Below, one piece after another: positions 26,308 through 35,968 of a DNA stretch of 64,000 bases. Position 1 is the first letter of the stretch. Every line of letters begins with the position of its first letter. Source of the stretch: Gammaproteobacteria bacterium (GTDB lineage Bacteria; Pseudomonadota; Gammaproteobacteria; Xanthomonadales; Wenzhouxiangellaceae); assembly GCA_021772985.1 (NCBI GenBank), contig JAJFKX010000012.1, forward strand, positions 1-64,000, read 5' to 3'. Under the pieces are notes generated by a model that made no database searches, was not told the origin of the DNA, and was given only the letters and a program-made list of their open reading frames with translations. Position numbers and translations under genes: made by a program.

Positions 26308-26658
26308 TTATACGGTACCGCCGCAAGAACCTTCACCACAAGAGCCTTCGCCTTCGCCATCATCGTCTTCACCACAAGAGCCTTCGCCGCAAGAGCCTTC
26401 TTCATCGCCTTCGCCACAAGAACCTTCTTCGTCGCCTTCGCCACAAGAACCTTCTTCGCCGTCATCGCCACCACAAGAGCCTTCACCACAAGAACCTTCT
26501 TCGCCCTTATCGTGATCGCCACCAGCAACCATGTAACCTTCATCAAGGTCGATAGCGCCAAACAATGCATCCTGGTCAGCAGCAATAGCAGTAGAACCAA
26601 TGAAAGCTGTGCCGATAGCAGCAGCGATAGGTGCAACAATTAACTTACGAGTATTCAT
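26308..26658 (-). CDS. HvfA-like Cys-rich RiPP precursor with eight EGSCG motifs
   Basis: The 116-residue product has a signal peptide (1-26, AIA before the cut), a linker containing FGAIDLDEGYMVAGG, and a core of eight EGSCG pentapeptides from about residue 53 onward. All eight cysteines lie in these motifs, and the spacers are rich in Asp, Glu and Gly. Characterised HvfA peptides carry EGKCG motifs made into copper-binding oxazolone/thioamide groups; here Ser replaces Lys in every copy. A strong ribosome binding site (GGAGGA on the minus strand, 26667-26672) precedes the ATG, suggesting high expression. The product is probably a periplasmic metal-binding peptide. Confidence 0.88.
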   Translation of the reverse strand: MNTRKLIVAPIAAAIGTAFIGSTAIAADQDALFGAIDLDEGYMVAGGDHDKGEEGSCGEGSCGGDDGEEGSCGEGDEEGSCGEGDEEGSCGEGSCGEDDDGEGEGSCGEGSCGGTV

Positions 26659-26699
26659 GAATAATATCCTCCAGTTATAAAATAATAGTTCTTGGTTAT

Positions 26700-26737
26700 G
26701 TTCCTAGAACTTATATTTTTCGACAGATTATGCCGAA
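26700..26737 (-). promoter_or_regulatory. Candidate hvfA promoter with overlapping palindrome
   Basis: On the minus strand TTCGGC (26732-26737) and TATAAG (26710-26715) are spaced by 16 bases, a weak -35 with a good -10. The palindrome GTTCTAGGAAC (26700-26710) lies at the expected transcription start, a location suited to a repressor. The -35 match is poor, so an activator or alternative sigma factor is also possible. Confidence 0.35.
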
Positions 26738-26760
26738 ATCCTATTAGATCAGCATCCGAA

Positions 26761-26782
26761 CAATAGCAGATTAAGGCTATTG
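26761..26782. promoter_or_regulatory. Perfect 7-bp inverted repeat upstream of hvfA
   Basis: CAATAGC (26761-26767) and GCTATTG (26776-26782) form a perfect inverted repeat with an 8-base spacer, about 103 bases before the hvfA start and some 24 bases beyond the candidate -35. The geometry suits a dimeric regulator. The regulator is not in this window. Confidence 0.4.
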
Positions 26783-26802
26783 AATGTTAAGCACTAATCA
26801 AA

Positions 26803-26838
26803 ATATTCGATGCACAAGACCTCTTGTGCGATGAATAT
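26803..26838. other. Long imperfect palindrome downstream of nth
   Basis: ATATTCGATGCACAAG on one side pairs with CTTGTGCGATGAATAT on the other, with a three-base mismatch block in the stem and GCACAAG/CTTGTGC as the perfect core (26812-26829). It lies 58 bases after the nth stop on the minus strand. No T-run follows, so it may be a transcript-end hairpin or an operator for hvfA. Confidence 0.5.
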
Positions 26839-26895
26839 ATTGCAAGCATTCGCTGAATATAAGGTGAATGGTTGCAAAAATGCGCTCAAGGTCTA

Positions 26896-27537
26896 TTACT
26901 GTGGTGCCTTTGTTTTTGTCTTGAATTGGCATAGATCACTTATAATGCATTGATAGCAAAGAGGTTTTCTGGCTTTGCAGCAATAACGCCCATGCAAGAT
27001 CAACCAATGATGTGCGTGTAACCGGTAACCTTTTGACACATTTTTAAGTAATGCCTGCTCCACTGCGAGCGGTGTTTTTCCAGGAGCCAGTCCAGTACGG
27101 TTGGAAACCCTGAAAATATGTGTGTCAACCGCAATGGTAGGTTCACCAAATGCACAATTAAGTACCACGTTAGCGGTTTTTCGGCCAACACCAGGCAGGG
27201 CTTCCAGTGCTTTTCTGTCATTGGGGATCTGGCCGTTGTGTTGCTCCAGCAAAATCCGGCAAGTAGCGATCAGATGCCTGGTTTTGCTGTTAAATAAGCC
27301 CAGGCTACGTAAGTAGGGCTTCAAACCGTCCTCTCCCAGTGCCAGAATACTTTGCGGTGTCCTGGCTTTGGCAAACAACCGCTTGGTGACTTTATTGACC
27401 TGGATGTCAGTGGCTTGAGCAGACAACAAAACAGCGGTTAGTAACTCAAATGGAGTACGGTATATCAGTTCGGTTTTTGGTTTTGGATCTTGCTCCTGCC
27501 AGCGGGCAAACATGGCATCGCGTTGTTGTTGATTCAT
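26896..27537 (-). CDS. nth: Endonuclease III
   Basis: The 213-residue base-excision repair glycosylase removes oxidised pyrimidines. It has the helix-hairpin-helix LPGVGRKTANVVL with its catalytic Lys, the catalytic Asp in VDTHIFRVSNR, and the C-terminal [4Fe-4S] cluster in CCKARKPLCYQCIISDLC. Its start overlaps the rnfE stop by four bases; nth as the last gene of the rnf operon is the standard arrangement. Confidence 0.96.
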   Translation of the reverse strand: MNQQQRDAMFARWQEQDPKPKTELIYRTPFELLTAVLLSAQATDIQVNKVTKRLFAKARTPQSILALGEDGLKPYLRSLGLFNSKTRHLIATCRILLEQHNGQIPNDRKALEALPGVGRKTANVVLNCAFGEPTIAVDTHIFRVSNRTGLAPGKTPLAVEQALLKNVSKGYRLHAHHWLILHGRYCCKARKPLCYQCIISDLCQFKTKTKAPQ

Positions 27538-28211
27538 CCACTGATCTCTGCAGTCGGTTCCTGGTTGTGGTCTTTTGCAGTCACCGTGTTGGTGTCATTT
27601 AGCCACCAGCGCAAGCCGGCAACCAATAAGCCCAGCAGTAAAAAAGCACCGGGTGGTAAACTGAACAATAGGAATTGATAATGTTCGGGGGTCAGTTGTA
27701 AAGTTAAATCTGGACTGGCGGTTCCAAACAACAGCTGGCTGTCCCGCAGCAGACTGCCGTGTCCCAGTAATTCACGGATACTCCCCAGCAGCGTCAAAGC
27801 CAATAAAAAACCGCAACCCATGGTCAAGCCATCGAGCATCGCAGCAGGTAGTCGCTGTCTGGATGCAAAAGCCTCGGCGCGCGCCAGGATCAGGCAATTG
27901 GTGACAATTAAGGGAACAAAAATACCTAATGTCTGGTGTAAATCAAACAACCAGGCTTCCATCAAACGCTCAATCATGGTGACCAGCCCGGCAATTATGA
28001 TGACAAATACCGGTATTCGAATGGCGTGATACAGGAAAGGCCGTAATAACGAGACCGCTGTGTTTGTCAGCAAAACGGTTAACAGCGTAGCAATACCCAG
28101 CCCCAAGGCATTCACGAGTGTATTGCTGATAGCCAGCAATGGACACAACCCCAATAACTGAATCAGTCCCGGATTATTGGCTAATAATCCTTGTCGCCAA
28201 TAGTTGCTCAT
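27534..28211 (-). CDS. rnfE: Rnf/Rsx complex subunit E
   Basis: The 225-residue, multi-span subunit belongs to the ion-translocating Rnf complex, which couples electron transfer between ferredoxin and NAD to ion movement. Signatures include NPGLIQLLGLCPLLAISNT and FVPLIVTNCLILARAEAFA. It overlaps rnfG and nth by four bases each. Confidence 0.95.
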   Translation of the reverse strand: MSNYWRQGLLANNPGLIQLLGLCPLLAISNTLVNALGLGIATLLTVLLTNTAVSLLRPFLYHAIRIPVFVIIIAGLVTMIERLMEAWLFDLHQTLGIFVPLIVTNCLILARAEAFASRQRLPAAMLDGLTMGCGFLLALTLLGSIRELLGHGSLLRDSQLLFGTASPDLTLQLTPEHYQFLLFSLPPGAFLLLGLLVAGLRWWLNDTNTVTAKDHNQEPTAEISG

Positions 28212-28861
28212 GGCAGTTCTATCTCATCTGCGGGTGTTTCCAGTAACCATTCCCGGTGCTCATGAAAATACTTAACGGTGCGTTCGATAGCGCCAAGTAC
28301 TGCGGTGGCGGTGATGGTGGCGCCAGTCAGTTGATCAAACCGACCGCCATGTTTTCGTAACTGCCAATCTTTATTGGTTAAGGTTGACGTGGGTAATTCT
28401 GAAAACTGTCGGACCCAATCAGATTTTCTCAATTCAATCCGGTCTCCCAACCCTGGTGTTTCCTGGTGCCTGACAACCCGAACCGCTTGCAATCGCCCAT
28501 CGGTATGCAAAGCAACCAGTAGGTCGATATTGCCGTTGTAACCATCTATGGTGGTCAAGGCAAAGATCACACTGACAACGTTTCCATCCATGCGTGCACG
28601 GTATGCTGTGACCGCTAAATCGGTTTGAAATTGCCCCGGAGCATGAATGGCCAGAGTATCCTGATGCAGGATATTGTTATAGCTGTTGGCTGGCATTAAT
28701 TGAGTGAGACGTGCGACACGTGCGGCCAGCCGCTGATCAGTGATCCGTACTTCCGTGCTGTTTACAGTGATCGCAATCAATAGCCCCATGCCAGCTGCAA
28801 TAAGGGCTAATGCCATAATCGCTCGCCAGTTAAAGTGTGTGGAAGAGGTGTCCGTCATCAA
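28208..28861 (-). CDS. rnfG: Rnf complex subunit G (FMN-binding)
   Basis: The 217-residue subunit has one N-terminal membrane segment (about 14-32) and a periplasmic FMN domain. The flavin is attached to a threonine in the LTGATITATAVLGA motif. HQETPGLGDRI is also typical. The gene abuts rnfD directly and overlaps rnfE. Confidence 0.95.
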   Translation of the reverse strand: MMTDTSSTHFNWRAIMALALIAAGMGLLIAITVNSTEVRITDQRLAARVARLTQLMPANSYNNILHQDTLAIHAPGQFQTDLAVTAYRARMDGNVVSVIFALTTIDGYNGNIDLLVALHTDGRLQAVRVVRHQETPGLGDRIELRKSDWVRQFSELPTSTLTNKDWQLRKHGGRFDQLTGATITATAVLGAIERTVKYFHEHREWLLETPADEIELP

Positions 28862-29890
28862 CTAGCCTGGGTGGCCGAATACGCGTGGCCGGGTATAACG
28901 GTCGATTAATGGTGCAAACATATTCATAACCAATATGGCGAATGCCACACCGTCAGGGTATGCTCCCCAACGGCGGATCACCAGCAGTAGAATTGCTACT
29001 CCACAGCCAAACAATAATTGTCCTTTTGGTGTGGAACAACCGGAGACCGGGTCGGTGGCAATGAAGAAAGCTGCCAACATGGTCGCTCCGCTGAAGATAT
29101 GTTGCAGCGGCAGTGGGTTTGCATCTGGGTCGAACAGATAAAGCGGTGTAGTTAATATAAAAACGGTGCCCAGTAAAGCCAGTGGTACGCGCCAATGAAT
29201 GACCCGTCGGTACAATAACCATAAACCACCCAGACAGTACCAGTTGGCTACCCACTCCCAACCCAGACCGCCGTAATCACCAAATACAGATGCGGTGCGC
29301 ACCTCGGTGACCAGCAGGCCACGTGCTGAACCGGTACGCAGGGTGTCCAAAGGAGTGGCCATGGTGATGGCATCCCAGCCGGCGACAATAGGATTACCGG
29401 TGAAGATTATAGAAATTACATGACTTAAGCTCAGTTGCGTTTCAGCCAGTGACCTGGGTGGTGACCAGTGCGTAAATATCAACGGAAAACTGATTAATAT
29501 TACCGCCAATCCAACCATTGCCGGGTTGAATCGGTTATGCCCGAGACCACCATACAAATGCTTGGCAATAACCATTGCGAAGAACATGCCGATCAAACTG
29601 ATCCACCAGGGTGCTAGCGGTGGTATGCATAAGGCAAACAATACAGCGGTAACTGCTGCTGAATAGTCACTTAAAAAAAGTGCAACGGGCTGTTTGCGCA
29701 AACGCAACATCAAGTATTCGAATAAATAGGCAAAAACCAGAGCTAACACTAGTTGGATCAAAACACCGGTACCAAAAAACCAGGTCAGCGCAATCACACC
29801 GGGAGTCAGTGCCAGTAGAACCTGTTGCATGACGCCGGCCACGCTGGTTTGTGCCGGTACATGAGGTGCTCCAGACCAGCTGAACTTCAT
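28862..29890 (-). CDS. rnfD: Rnf complex subunit D
   Basis: The 342-residue membrane subunit resembles NqrB. It has about nine hydrophobic segments, HLYGGLGHNRFNPAM, and the flavin-attachment region SGATML followed by FIATDPVSG. It overlaps rnfC by four bases and is contiguous with rnfG. Confidence 0.95.
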   Translation of the reverse strand: MKFSWSGAPHVPAQTSVAGVMQQVLLALTPGVIALTWFFGTGVLIQLVLALVFAYLFEYLMLRLRKQPVALFLSDYSAAVTAVLFALCIPPLAPWWISLIGMFFAMVIAKHLYGGLGHNRFNPAMVGLAVILISFPLIFTHWSPPRSLAETQLSLSHVISIIFTGNPIVAGWDAITMATPLDTLRTGSARGLLVTEVRTASVFGDYGGLGWEWVANWYCLGGLWLLYRRVIHWRVPLALLGTVFILTTPLYLFDPDANPLPLQHIFSGATMLAAFFIATDPVSGCSTPKGQLLFGCGVAILLLVIRRWGAYPDGVAFAILVMNMFAPLIDRYTRPRVFGHPG

Positions 29891-31473
29891 TTGTCGGAGT
29901 CCTGGTCATTGGGTTTTTCTGGTGCAGCTTGCTTATTGCGTACCCTGGCCAGCGCTGCAGCAATATTTTGTTGTGCTAATTGTTGATCACTGGCGGCCTG
30001 TTGGCGCGCTACCCGACGTTGTTGTTTTTGATCCTGTTCGGTTTTCAGCCGGGTTTCGCGAGCTCGGTATCTCAACTCAGATTTGGTTGCCCGCTGTTGC
30101 TCGTGCAGCCTGCTGCGCAACTGTGATTTGCCCCAGCGGAAATATTCGGTCAAGGGAATGTGGCTGGGGCAAACCAGGTCACAGCAGCCGCACTCGATGC
30201 AATCCTGCAGTGATAAATTCGAACTATCGGCGGTATTATCGGTGCGGATACTGTGAAATAGCATTTGCGGCATTAATTTAGCTGGGCATACCCGCACGCA
30301 TTCCGTGCAGTTGATACAGGGCATGCTTTGTTGCGGGTTGCGCAGTTGGTGGGTTTGCAATGCCAATAAACAATTGAAACCTTTGGTAATGCTGATGCTG
30401 TCATCACTAATGGCCATGCCCATTATCGGGCCACCCATTACCAGGCGGCTGACATTTTGCTTAAATCCGCCACTGATCTTTAATAAATGGCTAACCGGTG
30501 TCCCCAACAGCGTTAGCCAGTTACGTGGGTCATTGACAGCGCCGGTAACAGTTACAACGCGTTCTATTAATGGCACCCGATCTACCAATGCCCGTTTGAC
30601 TGACCAGGCAGTACCGACATTGACACACACTATCCCCAGTTGCTGTGGATAACCGCCGCTGGGTACCTCTAGTCCTGTGAGTACTTTTATCAGCTGCCGC
30701 TCCCCGCCTTCAGGATAAATGGTGCGAACCCGGCAGATTCGTATCCGTGGGTCGTCGATCAAGCGTCTGGCACGCTGAAAATCATCTTCAACTTCACCCA
30801 TTTGATCTTCGAGTGCGATGATTATGTGTTCAACGGTTTCCAAAGCATGCGCCAGTATTTGGCCACCCAGCAATACTTCTTCAGGATGCTCGCGCATCAG
30901 CATTTCATCGCAGCTAATATAGGGCTCGCACTCAGCGCCGTTTAATATCAGTGTTTTTATTGGTGGTGCAAAATCGGTATTGAGTTTTCTATGGGTAGGG
31001 AAAACGGCGCCACCCAATCCAACAATACCTGCTGTTGCGATGTGCTCAATCAGCTCATGCTTGGGCATGTGACGCCAATCCGGGATCATTCGTTGACAAG
31101 ACGGGTGCCAGATATCCTCATTATCCGGAATCAGAGTGATACAAGCGCCGGTAGCATGCTCCGGGCTAATCACTGGTTGCTGATCAATGGCCGAAATATA
31201 ACCAGACGTTGGAGCATGTAACAGCGCACCAAAAGGATTGTTAGGCTTGGCCAGTAGTTCACCTTTCAGTACCGTTTGTCCAACTGTAACCACGGGTTCA
31301 GCGATGCTGCCGACATGCTGCTTTAGCGGTAACGATAATTTATCCGGCATCGGTGGGCGTGCAATCGGGTGTAAGCAGGACATGCGTTTGTAATGGCGCA
31401 ATTTCACTCCACCCGGAAAACTATGCAGATATTCTCCAGGTGCATGTGACATTGAAATGGGAGCAGTTGTCAT
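29887..31473 (-). CDS. rnfC: Rnf complex subunit C
   Basis: The 528-residue peripheral subunit carries the NADH/FMN-binding part ([29 protein letters not shown]) and two ferredoxin motifs, [14 protein letters not shown] and [13 protein letters not shown]. The C-terminus (about 450-528) is a charged, Gln/Arg/Ala-rich extension of varying length in RnfC. It overlaps rnfB and rnfD by four bases. Confidence 0.96.
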   Translation of the reverse strand: MTTAPISMSHAPGEYLHSFPGGVKLRHYKRMSCLHPIARPPMPDKLSLPLKQHVGSIAEPVVTVGQTVLKGELLAKPNNPFGALLHAPTSGYISAIDQQPVISPEHATGACITLIPDNEDIWHPSCQRMIPDWRHMPKHELIEHIATAGIVGLGGAVFPTHRKLNTDFAPPIKTLILNGAECEPYISCDEMLMREHPEEVLLGGQILAHALETVEHIIIALEDQMGEVEDDFQRARRLIDDPRIRICRVRTIYPEGGERQLIKVLTGLEVPSGGYPQQLGIVCVNVGTAWSVKRALVDRVPLIERVVTVTGAVNDPRNWLTLLGTPVSHLLKISGGFKQNVSRLVMGGPIMGMAISDDSISITKGFNCLLALQTHQLRNPQQSMPCINCTECVRVCPAKLMPQMLFHSIRTDNTADSSNLSLQDCIECGCCDLVCPSHIPLTEYFRWGKSQLRSRLHEQQRATKSELRYRARETRLKTEQDQKQQRRVARQQAASDQQLAQQNIAAALARVRNKQAAPEKPNDQDSDK

Positions 31474-32042
31474 GCCGCTTGCTCTTGGGTTTGAACAGCT
31501 GATGTGGCAGAAAATTTGAGGTATTGTGGTAACAGGGATGCATCAGAATCAGCCGCCGGAACCAGCTCAATACAGTCAACCGGGCAGGGCGGCAAACACA
31601 ATTCACAACCGGTGCATTCATCTGCAATGATGGTATGCATATGTTTGGCGGTGCCGACTATGGCATCCACCGGGCATGCCTGAATGCATAATTTGCAGCC
31701 GATACAGCGGCTTTCATCAATCAGTGCTAGCACTGGCGGTTTATGCTCGCCATGGCTGGTGTCTAAAGGCAGCGGTTCGATATCCAATAGTTTGGCCAGT
31801 TGTATGATACCGGCTTCACCTCCTGGTGGGCATTGATTGATATTTGCCTCTCCGTTGGCAATAGCCTGGGCATAAGGTCGGCAGCCAGGGTAATCACATT
31901 GAGCGCATTGTGTTTGTGGCAATATGCTGTTGATTTTTTCCACCAGGTCATCATCGCGTGCCTGCCAGCGTATATCAGCATAGGCCAGCGCAGTGCCAGC
32001 TAAACAAGCTAGCACCAGCAGGTATAGGCTGACCATTAACAT
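31470..32042 (-). CDS. rnfB: Rnf complex subunit B (ferredoxin)
   Basis: The 190-residue subunit has an N-terminal membrane helix, a Cys block [16 protein letters not shown] with Cys at NQCPPGG for one [4Fe-4S] cluster, and two further ferredoxin sites, [12 protein letters not shown] and [12 protein letters not shown]. It passes electrons within the Rnf complex. The first ATG (32042) is used; an ATG two codons later is equally possible. Confidence 0.95.
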   Translation of the reverse strand: MLMVSLYLLVLACLAGTALAYADIRWQARDDDLVEKINSILPQTQCAQCDYPGCRPYAQAIANGEANINQCPPGGEAGIIQLAKLLDIEPLPLDTSHGEHKPPVLALIDESRCIGCKLCIQACPVDAIVGTAKHMHTIIADECTGCELCLPPCPVDCIELVPAADSDASLLPQYLKFSATSAVQTQEQAA

Positions 32043-32074
32043 CTAGCTGACTCCGGTGACCTGGCTGTTACCGA

Positions 32075-32656
32075 TCATAAGTTTGCCAGCCCGGAAAAAC
32101 CCATGAAGCCCATGGCCATCAATCCAGCGGTAATCAAGGCAATCGGAGCACCTTGAAAAGCAACTGGAACATCTGCGGCTTCCAACCGTTCACGGATAGC
32201 AGCAAATGCCAGCAATACCAAACCAAATCCCACTGCGGCACCGAAACCGAACAACGCTGATTCGAACAGGTTATGCTGTTCGCGCACATTCAACAGCGCA
32301 ACACCAAGGACGGCACAATTGCTTGTTATCAATGGTAAAAACAGGCCCAGTGTGCGGTGCAAAAGTGGGTTGAAGTGCCTCAGTGCCAGTTCGGTAAATT
32401 GTACAAACACTGCAATCACCAGTATGAAACTCAGGGTTGCCAGATATTCCATTGCCAATGGCAGTAACACATATTGATAAACCAAATAACTGCATACCGA
32501 AGACAGCGTCAGTACAAATGTGGTGGCCAAGGCCATGCCCAGCGCGCTTTCCAGTTTGGTTGAAACACCCAGAAACGGGCATAAGCCCAAAAACCTGGCC
32601 AGCACAAAATTATTTGCCAGCACGGTACCGATCAAAATCAGCAGAACTTGTTGCAT
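32075..32656 (-). CDS. rnfA: Rnf complex subunit A
   Basis: The 193-residue membrane subunit has six hydrophobic segments and the typical [18 protein letters not shown] and [16 protein letters not shown] motifs. RnfA and RnfE are related and pack in the membrane with opposite topology, binding an iron centre through their cysteines in this family. It is 19 bases after metG on the same strand. Confidence 0.96.
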   Translation of the reverse strand: MQQVLLILIGTVLANNFVLARFLGLCPFLGVSTKLESALGMALATTFVLTLSSVCSYLVYQYVLLPLAMEYLATLSFILVIAVFVQFTELALRHFNPLLHRTLGLFLPLITSNCAVLGVALLNVREQHNLFESALFGFGAAVGFGLVLLAFAAIRERLEAADVPVAFQGAPIALITAGLMAMGFMGFSGLANL

Positions 32657-32675
32657 TCAACTGTTACCCATTCAA

Positions 32676-34700
32676 TCAGGTGACCCGGTCCCCCGGTTGT
32701 GCGCCACTATCCGGGCTTAACAGATAAGGACCACCTTGTGGTCCGGCGGCGGCCAGCACCATGCCCTCTGAAAGCCCAAAGCGCATTTTATGCGGCTGCA
32801 GATTGGCAACCATCACAGTCAGGCGATCGACCAATTGCCCCGGGTCATAACTGCTTTTGATCCCGGCAAATACATTGCGCTGCTGGTCGCCGATATCCAG
32901 CGTGAGCTGCAGCAATTTATCCGCGCCTTCAACATGGCTGGCAGCGATAATACGGGCAACCCGCAACTCAATTTTTTTGAAGTCATCTATGCTGATCACC
33001 TGTTCAGCGCTTGATTCGGAGTGTTTGGCTGCAGACTGTTGTTCAGTACTCAGAGACTCTGCTGAAGCTTTGAGCACAGCTTCCAGTTGTGCGTTTTCGA
33101 TGCGTTTCAGCAATGGGTGGAACGGCTCTATCTGGTGTTCCAGCAGTGGTTGCTGCAAATCGCCCCAGGTTGCTATTGGGCAGTTTAAGAATGTGCCTGC
33201 CGAGGCAGCTGTAGCGGGTATGACAGGCGCCAGCCAGGTAATTAGCACCCTAAACAGGTTAATCCCCTGAGTGCAGACGGCAATAGCAGTGGATTGCTGG
33301 CCTTCCTGCTTGGCCAGTTTCCAAGGCTCGCGCTCGGCCAGATACTGATTGGCCTGATCGGCCAGTGACATGATTTGTCGCATCGCAAATTGGAAATTGC
33401 GCTGTTCAAAAGCTTCGGCAATAGCTGGCTGTTGTTGCAAAAAAGATTGATACATTTTTTTTTCGGGCAGTTCAGGCGATAGTTTGCCGTTGTTTAGTTT
33501 GTGGATAAAACCAGCACAACGACTGGCAATATTGACCAGTTTACCAACCAGGTCGGAATTTACACGTTGCAGAAAATCATCCAGATTTAAATCAATATCA
33601 CCTAAGCCTGAGCCTAGCCGAGCGGCAAAGTAGTAGCGCAGGTAATCAGGGTGCAAGTGGTCAAGATAAGTACGCGCCATAATAAAAGTGCCGCGTGACT
33701 TTGACATTTTGGCCCCGTTAACAGTTAAAAATCCATGCGCAAATACTGCATTGGGAGTGCGGAAATTCGCGCCGCGCAATATAGCGGGCCAAAATAACGC
33801 ATGAAAGTAGACAATGTCCTTGCCGATAAAATGATAGAGCTCAGCATCACTGTCAGGTTGCCACCAGCTTTCAAAGTCCAATTCAGGGTTTCGCGCGCAA
33901 AAATCTGCAAAACTGGCCATATAGCCAACGGGTGCATCCAGCCAAACATAAAAATACTTGTCAGTAGTGCCGGGTATGACGAAGCCGAAATAGGGGGCAT
34001 CACGCGAGATATCCCAGCTTTGCAGACCATCGGCAAACCACTCCTGCAGTTTGTTGCGAACTTCATGTTGCAAGCCAGCAGTGTTGATCCATTCCTGGAG
34101 CATCTCGGTGAATTCGCCCAGCTTAAAGAAATAATGCTCAGAATCTTTCAAAACAGGCGCAGTACCGCTGACAGCTGATTGAGGCCCAATCAGGTCGGTA
34201 GGGCTGTAAGTGGCGCCACAGTTCTCACAACTGTCACCATATTGGTCGGGTGTTTTACATTTTGGACAAGTGCCCTTGATAAAGCGGTCGGGTAAGAACA
34301 TATTGCGATCGGTATCGAAAAACTGCTCAATGGTGCGCTTCTCAATATATCCCCCGGCATCCAAACGAGACCAGATCAATTCCACCATGTGCTGGTTACT
34401 GGCGGAATGAGTAGAGCCGAAGTTATCGTATGACAGTCCAAAGTCCTGAAAATCCCGCTGGTGTTCGGCATCCATTTCGGCAATAAGCTGTTCCGGCCGG
34501 ATGCCGCGTTTCTGCGCATGCAGCATGATCGGCGTACCATGGGTGTCATCAGCCCAGATAAAGTAAGCCTGATGGCCCTGAGCGCGTTGAAAGCGAACCC
34601 AGATGTCAGTCTGGATATATTCAAGCATATGCCCCAGATGGATTGGCCCATTGGCATACGGCAGTGCTGAGGTGGCCAGTATTTTACGTCTTGAACTCAT
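32676..34700 (-). CDS. metG: Methionyl-tRNA synthetase
   Basis: The 674-residue enzyme charges initiator and elongator tRNA-Met. Class I motifs are HLGH near residue 21 and KMSKS ([11 protein letters not shown]). The zinc knuckle region reads [18 protein letters not shown]. The C-terminal tRNA-binding (EMAP-like) domain starts at about residue 570 and supports dimerisation. The gene heads the metG-rnf-nth cluster, divergent from apbC. Confidence 0.97.
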   Translation of the reverse strand: MSSRRKILATSALPYANGPIHLGHMLEYIQTDIWVRFQRAQGHQAYFIWADDTHGTPIMLHAQKRGIRPEQLIAEMDAEHQRDFQDFGLSYDNFGSTHSASNQHMVELIWSRLDAGGYIEKRTIEQFFDTDRNMFLPDRFIKGTCPKCKTPDQYGDSCENCGATYSPTDLIGPQSAVSGTAPVLKDSEHYFFKLGEFTEMLQEWINTAGLQHEVRNKLQEWFADGLQSWDISRDAPYFGFVIPGTTDKYFYVWLDAPVGYMASFADFCARNPELDFESWWQPDSDAELYHFIGKDIVYFHALFWPAILRGANFRTPNAVFAHGFLTVNGAKMSKSRGTFIMARTYLDHLHPDYLRYYFAARLGSGLGDIDLNLDDFLQRVNSDLVGKLVNIASRCAGFIHKLNNGKLSPELPEKKMYQSFLQQQPAIAEAFEQRNFQFAMRQIMSLADQANQYLAEREPWKLAKQEGQQSTAIAVCTQGINLFRVLITWLAPVIPATAASAGTFLNCPIATWGDLQQPLLEHQIEPFHPLLKRIENAQLEAVLKASAESLSTEQQSAAKHSESSAEQVISIDDFKKIELRVARIIAASHVEGADKLLQLTLDIGDQQRNVFAGIKSSYDPGQLVDRLTVMVANLQPHKMRFGLSEGMVLAAAGPQGGPYLLSPDSGAQPGDRVT

Positions 34701-34843
34701 AAATGCATTATCTCATGTATCGCAACTTGGCTGATGATTTAATCAGCAATAAGCTAACCATTGAGGTAGGTTAGCATTACCCCAAGTTATGAGCATATCT
34801 GCAAGTAATATCTATACAAAGTTAAACCCAATAATTTCTAAGG

Positions 34844-35917
34844 ATGACATTGGATACTGAGTTACAAACCTATCTGGCACGGCTTGATGCTGTGCTGAAT
34901 CCCATCACCGGTGAGCCGCTTGGCAAGCTGATATCCGGCAGTGCGCTCGATAGCGGTCGGCTGGCGCTGTCATTTACCCAGGGTTACCCGGGCGTGGCAA
35001 ATACCAAGCAACAAATAATTGATGCGCTGGCCGGCATCATCAGCCCTGACAAGGTTAGCGTAAAAGGCCAGCATCGAATTCGCAGCCACCAGGTGCAGGA
35101 TAAATTACAGCCGCTGACCAGCATCAAGAATATTATTGCTGTCGGTTCCGGCAAGGGTGGCGTAGGTAAATCGACAGTCAGTGTCAATCTGGCACTGGCT
35201 TTACAGCAGGCCGGCGCCAACGTGGGAATCTTGGACGCGGACATTTACGGTCCCAGCCAGCCGACTATGCTCGGTGTATCCGGTAAACCAAGGGTTACTC
35301 AGCAAAGTCGCATGTTGCCGCATCTGGCATATGGTTTACAGGTGATGTCTATTGGTTTTCTGGTGGATGATGACAGCGCGATGATTTGGCGCGGACCAAT
35401 GGTCAGTTCGGCACTACAACAATTATTGACGGAAACTGACTGGACAACTCTGGATTATTTAATCATTGACCTGCCACCGGGCACCGGTGATATCCAGTTA
35501 ACCTTGATGCAGAAAGTTCCACTGGCGGCTGCGCTGGTGGTTACCACGCCGCAAACTGTAGCAGTGATGGATGCAGCTAAAGCTATCCAAATGTTTAACA
35601 AGTTGTCGGTGCCTGTATTAGGGGTTGTGGAGAACATGAGCACCCATATTTGCAGCGCCTGCGGACACCAGGACACGTTGTTCGGAGATGGTGGCGGCGG
35701 ACGACTGGCAACCCGTGCAAATGTACCTTTGCTGGGGCAGATACCGCTGGAGTCCAGTATCCGGGAAGCCTGTGATGCAGGCTGTCCAAGCATGGTTGCA
35801 GCACCTGAATCGGCCACTGCCAAAGGCTATGCAGAAATTGCTTTGCGCGTAGCGGGCAATTTGTCATTGCGGCCGATTACTAAGCATGTGGCAGGCTTGT
35901 CAGTCAATCTGCAATAA
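34844..35917 (+). CDS. apbC: Mrp/ApbC iron-sulfur carrier P-loop ATPase
   Basis: The 357-residue protein loads or carries [Fe-S] clusters. An N-terminal MIP18-like domain (about 1-85) precedes the ATPase with deviant Walker A GSGKGGVGKST, the LDADIYGPSQP segment and a C-terminal CSACG cluster motif. Divergent apbC-metG is conserved in many gammaproteobacteria. The start at 34844 has a modest AAGGA ribosome binding site just upstream. Confidence 0.95.
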   Translation: MTLDTELQTYLARLDAVLNPITGEPLGKLISGSALDSGRLALSFTQGYPGVANTKQQIIDALAGIISPDKVSVKGQHRIRSHQVQDKLQPLTSIKNIIAVGSGKGGVGKSTVSVNLALALQQAGANVGILDADIYGPSQPTMLGVSGKPRVTQQSRMLPHLAYGLQVMSIGFLVDDDSAMIWRGPMVSSALQQLLTETDWTTLDYLIIDLPPGTGDIQLTLMQKVPLAAALVVTTPQTVAVMDAAKAIQMFNKLSVPVLGVVENMSTHICSACGHQDTLFGDGGGGRLATRANVPLLGQIPLESSIREACDAGCPSMVAAPESATAKGYAEIALRVAGNLSLRPITKHVAGLSVNLQ

Positions 35918-35968
35918 TTCATTGTTACCAATTAACTCTCAAATAGCTGAACAAGGAAAGCACCGAGC

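Noticed and set aside
26308-26510. Repeat array as a CRISPR
   Set aside because: The repeats are in-frame codons of a protein core, of unequal spacing and without spacers of uniform length.
26103-26555. Arg/His/Leu-rich and Pro/Ser/Glu-rich frames on the plus strand across hvfA
   Set aside because: They are reverse translations of the repeated EGSCG codons and lack signal peptide or domain.
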